Numbered from the stretch's first letter, positions 1 through 7,424 are shown. The stretch is DNA of 12,784 nt from Ruminococcaceae bacterium UBA6857 (GCA_002451715.1 DKDD01000189.1:1-12784); one strand, 5' to 3'. The notes: a model not told the origin generated them from the sequence alone. Program-made: numbers and translations.

Positions 1-332
1 GTTGGTTCGACTTGCGGCGTACCTTAAAAGCGATCTTTTGGGTACTTTTGTATCAATCGACAAAGGTACCCCAGCGGAGCGGATGAAGCGGCTGTTTTAA
101 AGGCAGAACGTGCGAGGAAGATAACCTAAGGGAAAGTTAGCTAAGAACTGCTATTAAATTTATGCAGTGCAAACGGAAAAGTAAACTGGAGCCTCACGAG
201 ACTCCCCTACCGTCTATGAGCAACGTTTCGGTAAAAAATTATGTCGTGCAGGCAAAAACGTTCATGGACTCTTTGAGCGGCGCCCGCACAAAAAAGGAAA
301 TGTTGTGTATTTAGGTTAACAAGCGTTTCTTG
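1..332. other. Stem-loop-rich non-coding stretch; possible structured RNA or mobile-element end, family not recognised
   Basis: No convincing gene lies here, but there are many possible helices. A 12-bp hairpin (40-51 with 60-71, one G-T wobble, 8-nt loop) competes with another hairpin (19-23/41-45 plus 26-30/35-39, loop CGAT) for bases 40-45. Further stems: 147-151/164-168; 188-191/202-205, capped by 194-195/200-201; 208-212/229-233; 246-249/286-289 with 251-253/282-284; 287-291/303-307; 320-323/329-332. I looked for hallmarks of tmRNA (tag codons, CCA end), RNase P RNA, SRP RNA, T-box and group II intron domain V and found none. The strand is not proven, and the left edge may be cut by the window. 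An orphan RNA, the structured end of a mobile element, or the decayed tail of an upstream gene are all possible. Confidence 0.35.
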
Positions 333-358
333 AAGTCAGATAATAGATAAGAGATAAT
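330..358 (+). promoter_or_regulatory. Candidate sigma-A promoter for mfd inside the repeat array
   Basis: TTGAAG (330-335) lies 17 bp before GATAAT (353-358), giving 4/6 and 5/6 matches to the -35 and -10 consensus. Transcription would start near 365, leaving a leader of about 50 nt. Because -10-like hexamers recur in the repeat, the exact promoter is ambiguous. A TACAAT at 386-391 has no -35 at the right distance. Confidence 0.35.
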
Positions 359-379
359 ACATAATAGATAATAGATATT
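338..379. repeat. Six tandem copies of a 7-bp AT-rich repeat (consensus AGATAAT)
   Basis: Six consecutive heptamers can be read: AGATAAT, AGATAAG, AGATAAT, ACATAAT, AGATAAT, AGATATT. The array ends 34 bp before the mfd start codon. GATAAT, one mismatch from the -10 consensus, occurs at 339-344, 353-358 and 367-372, so the array may supply mfd promoter elements. Such short tandem arrays can change copy number by slippage. Confidence 0.85.
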
Positions 380-413
380 TCAATATACAATAAACTACAT
401 ATCGGAGATTAAC

Positions 414-3400
414 ATGACAGGCTTTTCAAAAATTCTTCAACAAAGCGAGGAATACCTCGCCGCAAAAAAAAGTATCGACGAATATCGTCTTCCGATGGGT
501 ATAATCGGCCTTTCTGCCGCCGCAAAAGCGCACTATATCTCTGCACTTTGCGAACAGACGGAAAGGAAAGCCCTTGTTCTTTGCCCGGATGAAGCCGCCG
601 CGCTCAAAACCGTTCAGGATCTTGGTGCATTTTCAAAAGACGCACTTTTTTATCCTGCCCGCGATTTTCATTTCCGCTCTTCCGACAGCAGTTCAAAGGA
701 ATACGAACAACAGCGCATAGGTGTGCTTTCAAAAATTCTTTCCGGCGATTTTTCGTTTGTTGTTTGCAGCGTTCAGGCGGCAATGCAGCTCACCATGCCG
801 AAAAGCGAACTCAAAAAACGTACCGTTCGCGTGGTTTCGGGCGAAGACCTTGAACCGGGTGCTCTTGTCGGTGCACTTTCCGCTTCGGGATACGTTCGCA
901 CGGAACAGGTTGACGGCGAAGGTCAGTTTTCGCTGCGCGGCGGAATAGTTGACTTCTTTCCGCCGGGAAAAGCCGAACCCGTCCGCGTTGAATTTTGGGG
1001 AGACAGCGTTGATTCAATCTCGTCTTTTGAAATCGAAAGTCAGCGCAGAACAGACGTGATTGACGAAGTTTCGGTGACACCTTCATCGGAAGTTCTTTTT
1101 GAAAGCGAAGAAGTTCTTCTTGAAAAAATCAAAGATTTTTCTTCCCACATAAAAGGAAAAGGCGCAACAAAAATCAAAGCAACACTCGGCGAAGACGTTT
1201 CAAAAATCGAAAACGGCGTTCGCCTTTCCTGCCTTGACCGCTATCTTCCGCTTGCATATGAACAAGAGGAAACGCTTTTTGATTACATGAGCGATTGCCT
1301 TTTCTTTGTCAGCGAAAGTCTCGGTGTGAAGCAAAAAGCCGAGTCTTCTTCAAAACTTTTGCTTGAAGACATCAAGGCAATGGTTGAAGACGGCTTTCTC
1401 ACAAAAGGGCTTGATAAATTCATGCTTATGCCGCATGAACTTTTTTCGCTTTATGCAGAACGCGGCGCAATATTCATTGACAACCTTGCGCGCGGTTCGT
1501 TCGACGTTCCGGTCAAAGACCTTGTCAGCGTAAGTTCTGCGGTCAACTCCGGTTGGGACGGAACGCTTTCCTATCTTCTTGAGGACATTGAACCGTTTTT
1601 GAAGCGTAATTTTACCGTTGTTGTCATGGCCGGTACGGAAAAAAGCGCAAAGGAGCTTGCCTACGACCTTGAAACCGAAGGCATTAAGGCGCATTACTTT
1701 CCCGTTGTTCCGGCAGAGTTTCCGGCTTCTTCGGTCAGTGTTGTTTCCGGTTTTGTGAGTTCCGGTTTCGGCTATCAGGGACTTTCGTTTGAGCTGTTTT
1801 CAATTTCAAGAAAAAGCAGTATTTCTCAGCGCAAAATCAAAAAGCGCTTTTCGGGCGGAAAGGGCATTGCAAGCCTTGAAGAACTTTCGCGCGGAGATTA
1901 CGTTGTTCACGCTGTTCACGGAATCGGCATTTTTGACGGAATCAAAACAATGAAAGTTGAAGGCAAAATCAAAGACTTCATCAAGATAAACTTCCGCGGA
2001 AACGATGTGCTTTACGTTCCCGTTACACAGCTTGACCTCATTTCAAAGTATATTTCGCCGAAAGACACCGACCGCGCAGTAAAACTCAATCGTCTCGGTT
2101 CGGACGAATGGAAAAAAACAAAATCAAAGGTTCGCACTGCCGTAAAAGACATGGCGGTTGAACTGACAAAAATATATGCCAAGCGGCTTGAAGCAAAGGG
2201 CTTTGCATTTTCGGAAGATTTTGACATGCAGAACGACTTTGAGCGCCGCTTTGAATTTGACGAAACGGACGACCAGCTTATCGCAATCGACGAAATCAAA
2301 AATGATATGCAAAAGCCGTATCCCATGGATCGTCTTCTTTGCGGTGACGTTGGTTTTGGAAAAACCGAAGTTGCGCTGCGCGCGGCGTTCAAGTGCGTTG
2401 CAGACGGAAAACAGTGCGCCGTTCTTGTTCCGACAACGATTCTTGCGTTTCAGCATTATCAAACAATCAAAAAACGCTTTGACGGTTTTCCGATTGAAAT
2501 TGAAATGCTTTCGCGTTTCAGAACCACGTCGCAGCGTACCAAAATTAAAAAAGCGCTCAAGTCCGGCGGAATCGACCTCATTGTCGGCACACATTCGCTG
2601 ATTTCGCGCGGCGTTGAATTTAAAGACCTTGGTCTTTTGATTGTTGACGAAGAACAGCGTTTCGGCGTTGCTCAAAAAGAAAAGCTCAAAGAAAAATTTC
2701 CGCTTGTGGACGTTTTGACTCTTTCGGCAACGCCCATTCCGCGAACGCTCAACATGGCAATGACGGGTATTCGCGATATGTCTGTGCTTGAAATGCCACC
2801 GTCGGATCGTCACCCGGTTCAAACCTATGTCATTCCGCAGGATATGGACATGATTTGCGAAGCAATTGAACGCGAACTTAGAAGAGGCGGACAGGTATAT
2901 TATCTTCACAACAGAACGGAAACAATTGACCGCGTTGCCGCAAAACTCAAAGAGCGGATCCCCGAAGCAAGAATAGGAATCGGTCACGGAAAAATGAGCG
3001 AAGAAGAGCTCAGCGAGGTTTGGCGTCAGCTTCTTGAGGGCGAAATTGATATTCTTGTCTGCACAACGATTATCGAAACTGGTGTCGATGTTCCGAATGC
3101 GAACACGCTCATCATTGAAAACGCAGACAGACTCGGTCTTGCCCAGCTTCATCAGATAAGAGGTCGTGTCGGACGAAGCGCAAGACGTGCTTTTGCATAC
3201 CTCACCTATAATCCGCAAAAACAGCTTTCGCCCGAAGCGGAACGAAGACTTTCCGCAATCAGAGAATATACCGAATTTGGTTCGGGATTCAGAATTGCAA
3301 TGCGCGACCTTGAAATCCGCGGCGCGGGAAACATTCTCGGCGCTGAACAGCACGGACACATGGAAGCCGTCGGTTATGACATGTATCTCAAACTTCTTTC

Positions 3401-3908
3401 CGAAGCGGTTGAAAACCAAAAGGGTGAAGAAAAGCGAACTGCTTCCGACGAAGACAACGAATGTCTTATTGACATTGCCGTTGACGCGCACATTCCCGAA
3501 AATTACATTGAATCGGTCAAAAATAGACTGTTTATGTATAAGCGCATTGCCTGTGTCAAAACAAAGGACGACGCGCAGGATGTTATCGACGAATTTATTG
3601 ACCGTTTCGGTGAACCGCCGCAAAGCGTGCTCGGTCTTGTTGAAATTGCGCTGATTCGAAACCGCTGCAGCAATCTCGGAATCTATGAAATTTCGCAGCG
3701 CGGCGAAATTTTGCTGATTTTTCTTCAAAAGCTTGAGCCGCTGTATATTGCCATGCTTTCAAAGCTTATGCGCGGCAGAGTTATGGTAAGCGCGGGAAAA
3801 ACAAGACCCTATCTTTCCGTAAAACTCGGAAAATTTACCGCTCTCGAAACGCTCGGTGAAGTGCTCACAATTCTTGAAACGGCAAAAAACAAAAAAGATG
3901 AAGAATAA
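414..3908 (+). CDS. mfd: Transcription-repair coupling factor Mfd
   Basis: Mfd is a DNA translocase that removes RNA polymerase stalled at DNA lesions and recruits UvrA for nucleotide excision repair. The 1164-residue length is normal for the family (about 1150-1180). An N-terminal UvrB-like module contains RGGIVDFFPPG. A CarD-like RNA-polymerase-binding domain lies at about 492-555. The superfamily 2 motor follows, with Walker A GDVGFGKT (644-651), DEEQ (745-748), SAT (771-773) and the motif VI region QIRGRVGR (914-921). The TRCF C-terminal domain occupies roughly 1000-1110 and includes an ENYIESVKNRLFMYKR segment. The start is supported by GGAG at 404-407, 6 nt before ATG. No disruption is seen. 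The next gene is 114 nt downstream, with only a weak terminator-like element between them. Confidence 0.97.
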   Translation: MTGFSKILQQSEEYLAAKKSIDEYRLPMGIIGLSAAAKAHYISALCEQTERKALVLCPDEAAALKTVQDLGAFSKDALFYPARDFHFRSSDSSSKEYEQQRIGVLSKILSGDFSFVVCSVQAAMQLTMPKSELKKRTVRVVSGEDLEPGALVGALSASGYVRTEQVDGEGQFSLRGGIVDFFPPGKAEPVRVEFWGDSVDSISSFEIESQRRTDVIDEVSVTPSSEVLFESEEVLLEKIKDFSSHIKGKGATKIKATLGEDVSKIENGVRLSCLDRYLPLAYEQEETLFDYMSDCLFFVSESLGVKQKAESSSKLLLEDIKAMVEDGFLTKGLDKFMLMPHELFSLYAERGAIFIDNLARGSFDVPVKDLVSVSSAVNSGWDGTLSYLLEDIEPFLKRNFTVVVMAGTEKSAKELAYDLETEGIKAHYFPVVPAEFPASSVSVVSGFVSSGFGYQGLSFELFSISRKSSISQRKIKKRFSGGKGIASLEELSRGDYVVHAVHGIGIFDGIKTMKVEGKIKDFIKINFRGNDVLYVPVTQLDLISKYISPKDTDRAVKLNRLGSDEWKKTKSKVRTAVKDMAVELTKIYAKRLEAKGFAFSEDFDMQNDFERRFEFDETDDQLIAIDEIKNDMQKPYPMDRLLCGDVGFGKTEVALRAAFKCVADGKQCAVLVPTTILAFQHYQTIKKRFDGFPIEIEMLSRFRTTSQRTKIKKALKSGGIDLIVGTHSLISRGVEFKDLGLLIVDEEQRFGVAQKEKLKEKFPLVDVLTLSATPIPRTLNMAMTGIRDMSVLEMPPSDRHPVQTYVIPQDMDMICEAIERELRRGGQVYYLHNRTETIDRVAAKLKERIPEARIGIGHGKMSEEELSEVWRQLLEGEIDILVCTTIIETGVDVPNANTLIIENADRLGLAQLHQIRGRVGRSARRAFAYLTYNPQKQLSPEAERRLSAIREYTEFGSGFRIAMRDLEIRGAGNILGAEQHGHMEAVGYDMYLKLLSEAVENQKGEEKRTASDEDNECLIDIAVDAHIPENYIESVKNRLFMYKRIACVKTKDDAQDVIDEFIDRFGEPPQSVLGLVEIALIRNRCSNLGIYEISQRGEILLIFLQKLEPLYIAMLSKLMRGRVMVSAGKTRPYLSVKLGKFTALETLGEVLTILETAKNKKDEE

Positions 3909-3920
3909 TTTTTTGTTTTT
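3885..3920 (+). terminator. Weak A/T-rich inverted repeat across the mfd stop codon
   Basis: A12-type arm AAAAACAAAAAA (3885-3896) is perfectly complementary to TTTTTTGTTTTT (3909-3920), with a 12-nt loop containing the end of mfd. The stem has only one G-C pair, so it would be a weak terminator at best. It may equally be a by-product of the lysine-rich mfd C-terminus followed by a T-run. Confidence 0.3.
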
Positions 3921-4022
3921 CGTGCAACACTTTTCATAAAATTTTCCTCTAATCTTTCGAAAGCACATTGTTTGCAAGAAAAATTCAAAAACAATATTAA
4001 AGAATAAAGGAGTTTATGAATC

Positions 4023-4781
4023 ATGAAACGAAAAATTATTTCTCTTGTTTGTCTTTTTGCTCTTGTGTTGTCTGTTTTCACTGCCTGCACAAAAGGTGCG
4101 GCGGCGAACAACGAAAAAACGTCAGACCCGAAAAGCAGCGCCGTTCTTTCGGCATATATTGTTGAAGCGAACAAAAAAACAAAAACTTTGCTTGTCAGTT
4201 CAAACGACGGCTTGCTTTTTGTCTCTGCCGATAATGCCGTTGTTGAAAAGGACGGAAAAACGCTTTCTTATGAAGACCTCAAACCCGGCATGACGGTTAA
4301 AATCGGCTATGACGGCAGTGTTCTTGAAAGCTATCCCGGTCAGATTTCGAACATCGAAACAATCAAAGTTGTTTCACAAGAGGATGACAAAATCTCTCTT
4401 TTCAAAGAGATGTTTATACACATCTATGAAAACAGAGAAAAGCTTGAAGACGAAACAACAATTGCGCTTGATTTCACAAAAATCACCTCTCTTTCAAAAG
4501 AACAAAAAGCCGCACTCTTTTATGTTCTCGGCAACTATTTTTCAACAAAGACCGAGGCCGATGTGATTGAAAGCAGTTATGAAGAACTTAAAAAACACGG
4601 AAGACTCAAAGATGAATACAGATTTCCGGGCGGCATAATTCTTTCGGTCGGCGAAAATGAAGACGGAACGTTTTCGGGAAGCTGGTGGAAAAGTGGCCTT
4701 TGCGCATCGGGCTTTAATTGCACGGCAAAAATGAAAAACGGCGAATGGAAAATTAATTACGGCGAATTTTGGATAAGCTGA
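4023..4781 (+). CDS. Secreted lipoprotein with DUF3221/YobA-like N-terminal half
   Basis: The 252-residue protein has a type II signal peptide: MKRK, a hydrophobic stretch, then lipobox VFTAC with the lipidated Cys at 22. It is therefore probably anchored to the outer face of the membrane. Residues about 44-116 read like the small OB-like DUF3221/YobA domain: AYIVEANKKTKTLLV, then LSYEDLKPGMTVKIGYDG and the typical ESYPGQ. The C-terminal part (about 125-252) has a second pattern seen in clostridial surface proteins, ending GSWWKSGLCASG, a KNGEWKI strand and FWIS. Function is unknown in both families. AAAGGAG at 4006-4012 lies 10 nt before ATG. An earlier ATG at 4016 is in another frame and does not give this protein. 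I see no good promoter in the 114-nt gap, so it may be read through from mfd. Confidence 0.85.
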   Translation: MKRKIISLVCLFALVLSVFTACTKGAAANNEKTSDPKSSAVLSAYIVEANKKTKTLLVSSNDGLLFVSADNAVVEKDGKTLSYEDLKPGMTVKIGYDGSVLESYPGQISNIETIKVVSQEDDKISLFKEMFIHIYENREKLEDETTIALDFTKITSLSKEQKAALFYVLGNYFSTKTEADVIESSYEELKKHGRLKDEYRFPGGIILSVGENEDGTFSGSWWKSGLCASGFNCTAKMKNGEWKINYGEFWIS

Positions 4782-4866
4782 AACAGTTGTTCAACAGCAC
4801 AAAAGAAAACACCGTGTGCAAAGCACTTCATAAGCATTTTATGAGGGCAAACAGACATAAAAACTA

Positions 4867-4895
4867 TTGAAAAAGCCCAAAAAAGAATGTAAAAT
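4867..4895 (+). promoter_or_regulatory. Sigma-A-like promoter leading directly into a terminator
   Basis: TTGAAA (4867-4872), a 17-bp spacer and TAAAAT (4890-4895) match 10 of 12 consensus positions at ideal spacing. The expected start is near 4901-4903, only about 12 nt before the terminator stem at 4915, so any transcript would be about 50 nt. There is no gene between. This could be a small-RNA promoter or a chance match in AT-rich DNA. Confidence 0.4.
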
Positions 4896-4914
4896 ACACA
4901 GCATAAAGACAAGG

Positions 4915-4950
4915 GCGTCTTAGAGAATCGTTTCTCCAAGACGCTTTTTT
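4915..4950 (+). terminator. Strong intrinsic terminator
   Basis: GCGTCTT (4915-4921) pairs with AAGACGC (4938-4944). After one A-C mismatch the stem continues as GAGAA (4923-4927) with TTCTC (4932-4936), closed by loop TCGT. Six T follow at once. It would end transcripts of the lipoprotein gene and any short RNA started at about 4901. Confidence 0.9.
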
Positions 4951-5109
4951 GTTTTTACGGCCTTTAAAATTTTATAAATCTGCAAAGAAAAATGTCGTCT
5001 CTCTAAAAATGAAAGCGGCATAAATTACGCAAAGTATGAAATCATCTGCATGACAACGAGCCACGTTTTCGGCTCCGGAGATTTTTTTGCTTTTTTATTC
5101 GCTATTACA

Positions 5110-5138
5110 TTGACCTCGGCGCCATTGTCTGATAAAAT
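5110..5138 (+). promoter_or_regulatory. Sigma-A promoter of the GDPD-icd unit
   Basis: TTGACC (5110-5115), exactly 17 bp, then TAAAAT (5133-5138): 10 of 12 consensus positions. The start would be near 5145, leaving a leader of about 35 nt with ribosome site GAGGGG at 5166-5171, 8 nt before the ATG at 5180. Confidence 0.75.
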
Positions 5139-5179
5139 GTATCTCGGTAATTCGAAAAACGTTACGAGGGGTTGAAAGC

Positions 5180-5959
5180 ATGAAAAAATCAAAGCGACTT
5201 TTTGCAATTGCCGCCGTTGTTCTTTGCGCGGCGACCGTTGCTTCGGCAATTTTCCTCGGCTCTTTTTCAAAACTTAAAAAGAATTTTGACCCGTCCCTGC
5301 TTCCGGAAGATTTCACCGTTACCGGACACACCGGCTGCATGGGCGAAAAAGACAATTCGATTGAAGCGATGGAGGCCGCGGTTTCTGCCGGCGCGCAAAT
5401 TGTTGAATTTGACCTGAACTTTACCGAAAACAAAGAACCCGTTCTTTCCCACGATTCGCCGAAAGAAAACGATGTCACGCTTCAAGAAGCGTTCGATTTT
5501 ATTGAAAAACACCCGGCTGTTCTTGCAAACGTTGACGCAAAAAGCACGGAAAATCTTGCCGCAGTTCAAAAACTTGGTGAAGAGCACATGATTCTTAACC
5601 AGCTTTTCTTCACGGGTATCGGCGAAGAAGACGTTAAAGCTGTTCAAAAGGACTGTCCGAAGATTCCTTATTACCTCAACGTTGACGTTGACAAAAAGAA
5701 AGTTTCTGACAAGGATTATCTTGAAGAGCTTGCAATGAAAGTAATTTTGAGCGGTGCCGTCGGAATCAATATGCACAAACGCGCCGTTACAAAGGAACTT
5801 TGCGACTTTTTCCACCAAAAAGGTATTCTCGTTTCGGTCTATACCGTTGACAGTGAATATGAAATATACCGCGTTCTTTCCGCAGGTCCCGACAACATTA
5901 CGTCAAGAGACCCGGATAAGATTATTGAAATCTTGAACGCAAAAGAAGTCAAACAATAA
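5180..5959 (+). CDS. Membrane-anchored glycerophosphodiester phosphodiesterase (GDPD) family protein, atypical active site
   Basis: GDPD-family enzymes cleave glycerophosphodiesters to glycerol-3-phosphate and an alcohol, using a TIM barrel and a metal ion. This 259-residue protein starts with a charged head and one hydrophobic segment (about 7-28), probably an uncleaved anchor or signal peptide with the domain outside the cell. The family pattern is visible: GHTG (49-52) in place of HRG, KDNS (57-60) in place of ENT, VEFD (75-78), and SHD (90-92). Thus both histidines (50 and 91) and the E76/D78 metal pair are kept, but the arginine after the first histidine is Thr51. The C-terminal SVYTVDSEYEIYRVLSAGPD resembles the usual barrel end. 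A relative that acts on a different phosphoester, or an inactive homologue, is possible. It sits 26 nt before icd, probably in one transcript. Confidence 0.75.
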   Translation: MKKSKRLFAIAAVVLCAATVASAIFLGSFSKLKKNFDPSLLPEDFTVTGHTGCMGEKDNSIEAMEAAVSAGAQIVEFDLNFTENKEPVLSHDSPKENDVTLQEAFDFIEKHPAVLANVDAKSTENLAAVQKLGEEHMILNQLFFTGIGEEDVKAVQKDCPKIPYYLNVDVDKKKVSDKDYLEELAMKVILSGAVGINMHKRAVTKELCDFFHQKGILVSVYTVDSEYEIYRVLSAGPDNITSRDPDKIIEILNAKEVKQ

Positions 5960-5985
5960 ATTAATATATAGTGAGGTACTTAAAA

Positions 5986-7185
5986 ATGAGCAAAATTAAA
6001 ATGGGCAAAATCGTCGAAATGGACGGCGACGAAATGACAAGAATCATCTGGAAGATGATTAAAGACGAACTTCTTTCTCCGTTTGTTGAACTCAACACAG
6101 AGTATTACGACCTCGGACTTAAACACAGAGACGAAACGAACGACCAAGTCAGCATTGATGCGGGCGAAGCCTGCAAAAAATATCACGTCGGCGTAAAATG
6201 CGCAACAATCACGCCGAACGCTCAGCGCGTTGAAGAATACAACCTCAAAGAAATGTGGAAAAGCCCGAACGGAACAATCCGCGCAATTCTTGACGGAACC
6301 GTTTTCCGCGCCCCGATTCTTGTCAGCGGCGTTAAACCGGCCGTAAGATTTTGGGAAAAACCGATTACGATTGCACGTCATGCATACGGCGATGTTTACA
6401 AGGGAACCGAATTCAGAGTTACCGAACCCGGCAAAGCCGAACTCCTTTTCACCGGCGAAAGCGGCGAACAAAAAAGAGCAACCGTATATGACTTTGAATG
6501 CGGCGGTGTACTCCAGGCGCAGTATAACAAAGACAGTTCAATAAGATCGTTCGCTCATTCCTGCTTCAACTATGCGCTTGACACAAAGCAGGACCTTTGG
6601 TTCTCAACAAAAGACACAATTTCAAAGCAGTATGACCAGACCTTTAAGCTCATTTTTGAAGAAATTTATGAAAACGAATACAAAGAAGCTTTTGAAAAGG
6701 CGGGAATCACATATTTCTATACCCTCATCGACGACGCGGTTGCAAGAGTTATCCGCTCAAAGGGCGGCTACATTTGGGCTTGCAAAAACTATGACGGCGA
6801 CGTTATGAGCGACATGGTTTCAACCGCTTTCGGTTCGCTTGCAATGATGACGAGCGTCCTTGTCAGCCCCGACGGAAACTTTGAATACGAAGCCGCACAC
6901 GGAACGGTTACAAGACATTACTATCGCCACCTTGCCGGCGAAACAACTTCAACCAACCCGATTGCAACAATTTTTGCCTGGAGCGGCGCACTCAGAAAGC
7001 GCGGCGAACTTGACGGCAACGACGAACTTATGCAGTTTGCGGACAGGCTTGAAAAAGCTTCGCTCGACGTTATCGAAAGCGGAAGAATGACAAAGGATCT
7101 TGCTCTTCTTTGGCAGGGCGAAAAGCCGCAGACTCTTTCAACCGAAGAGTTCATCAAGGCAATCAGAGCGGAACTTGAAAAATAA
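5986..7185 (+). CDS. icd: NADP-dependent isocitrate dehydrogenase, eukaryotic-type dimeric form
   Basis: Converts isocitrate and NADP+ to 2-oxoglutarate, CO2 and NADPH (EC 1.1.1.42) in the cytoplasm, supplying glutamate precursor and NADPH. I use ATG 5986 (399 residues). A GTG at 5971 is in frame, but it belongs to the ribosome site GTGAGG (5971-5976), which is correctly placed 9 nt before 5986. Signatures: GDEMTRIIW near residue 14, substrate loop SPNGTIR (93-99), metal aspartates around IDDA (D249) and NYDGD (D270, D272), and HGTVTRHYYRH from H305. The Arg-His in that loop is the pair that binds the NADP 2'-phosphate in this subfamily. STNPIATIFAWSGAL follows. It resembles the human IDH1-like subfamily rather than the E. 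coli type. A strong terminator lies 23 nt downstream. Confidence 0.95.
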   Translation: MSKIKMGKIVEMDGDEMTRIIWKMIKDELLSPFVELNTEYYDLGLKHRDETNDQVSIDAGEACKKYHVGVKCATITPNAQRVEEYNLKEMWKSPNGTIRAILDGTVFRAPILVSGVKPAVRFWEKPITIARHAYGDVYKGTEFRVTEPGKAELLFTGESGEQKRATVYDFECGGVLQAQYNKDSSIRSFAHSCFNYALDTKQDLWFSTKDTISKQYDQTFKLIFEEIYENEYKEAFEKAGITYFYTLIDDAVARVIRSKGGYIWACKNYDGDVMSDMVSTAFGSLAMMTSVLVSPDGNFEYEAAHGTVTRHYYRHLAGETTSTNPIATIFAWSGALRKRGELDGNDELMQFADRLEKASLDVIESGRMTKDLALLWQGEKPQTLSTEEFIKAIRAELEK

Positions 7186-7208
7186 GTTAATTTAAACAAA
7201 ACAATCAG

Positions 7209-7252
7209 AACTGCGGTTTGAACCGAATTTTTCGGGCAAACCGCGGTTTTTT
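7209..7252 (+). terminator. Strong intrinsic terminator after icd
   Basis: The 12-bp arms AACTGCGGTTTG (7209-7220) and CAAACCGCGGTT (7237-7248) pair with one T-G wobble. An inner CCG/CGG (7223-7225/7233-7235) caps the stem. The right arm runs into T6 (7247-7252). Confidence 0.92.
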
Positions 7253-7360
7253 GTTATTTTTAAAGCTGTAAATTCTGCCTTTATCAAAACGCGATATTTA
7301 TCTGTTTGAAAATCCGGTTTCGTTTTGCGGCATGAAAGGCGGTTTTATGCGTTTAAAGCG

Positions 7361-7391
7361 ACAGTCTTATCTTTTTGTCGTATAAGACTGT
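7361..7391. repeat. Perfect 10-bp inverted repeat upstream of the glp-like operon promoter
   Basis: ACAGTCTTAT (7361-7370) and ATAAGACTGT (7382-7391) are perfect complements with an 11-nt loop, followed by TTTTCAATTTT. It sits 33 bp before the -35 box. It could be a regulator binding site for the operon or a second, weaker terminator behind icd; sequence alone does not decide. Confidence 0.5.
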
Positions 7392-7424
7392 TTTCAATTT
7401 TATCCATTTTTAACAAATTTTATT

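Larger units (their letters stand above)
4782..5179. other. Intergenic region between the lipoprotein and GDPD genes
   Basis: No coding frame of note is seen. From left to right: two small hairpins (4816-4826, GTGC-AAA-GCAC; 4829-4843, CATAA with TTATG), the promoter-like pair at 4867-4895, the strong terminator at 4915-4950, an AT-rich stretch, a weak hairpin GAGCC/GGCTC (5058-5075) followed after 6 nt by T7GCT6 (5082-5096), then the promoter of the next gene at 5110-5138. The weak hairpin could be a second terminator, but the gap before its T-run makes that uncertain. Confidence 0.6.

Noticed and set aside
2..100. Open frame of 32 codons ending in TAA, which could be the tail of an upstream gene
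   Set aside because: It runs through two strong overlapping hairpins and I recognise no family in it. Kept only as an alternative reading of the structured region.
162..314. 50-codon ATG frame
   Set aside because: No ribosome site upstream, composition not protein-like, and it crosses several stem-loops.
2124..3728. 534-codon open frame on the minus strand inside mfd
   Set aside because: It is the antisense shadow of a clearly conserved mfd. The translation is rich in Phe/Asn/Arg/Cys with no domain signal.
3972..4000. TTGCAA-17-TATTAA as a promoter for the lipoprotein
   Set aside because: Only 4/6 matches in each box, and the start would fall on the ribosome site.
5058..5096. Hairpin GAGCC/GGCTC followed by T7GCT6 as a second terminator
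   Set aside because: Only 5 bp with an 8-nt loop and a 6-nt gap before the T-run, with no gene directly upstream to terminate. Mentioned in the intergenic entry only.
5971..5985. GTG 5971 as the icd start
   Set aside because: The GTGAGG there is the ribosome site for ATG 5986, and the protein from 5986 starts like other family members.
7347..7385. 12-codon leader-peptide frame before the glp-like operon
   Set aside because: Lies upstream of the well-supported promoter and has no convincing ribosome site.
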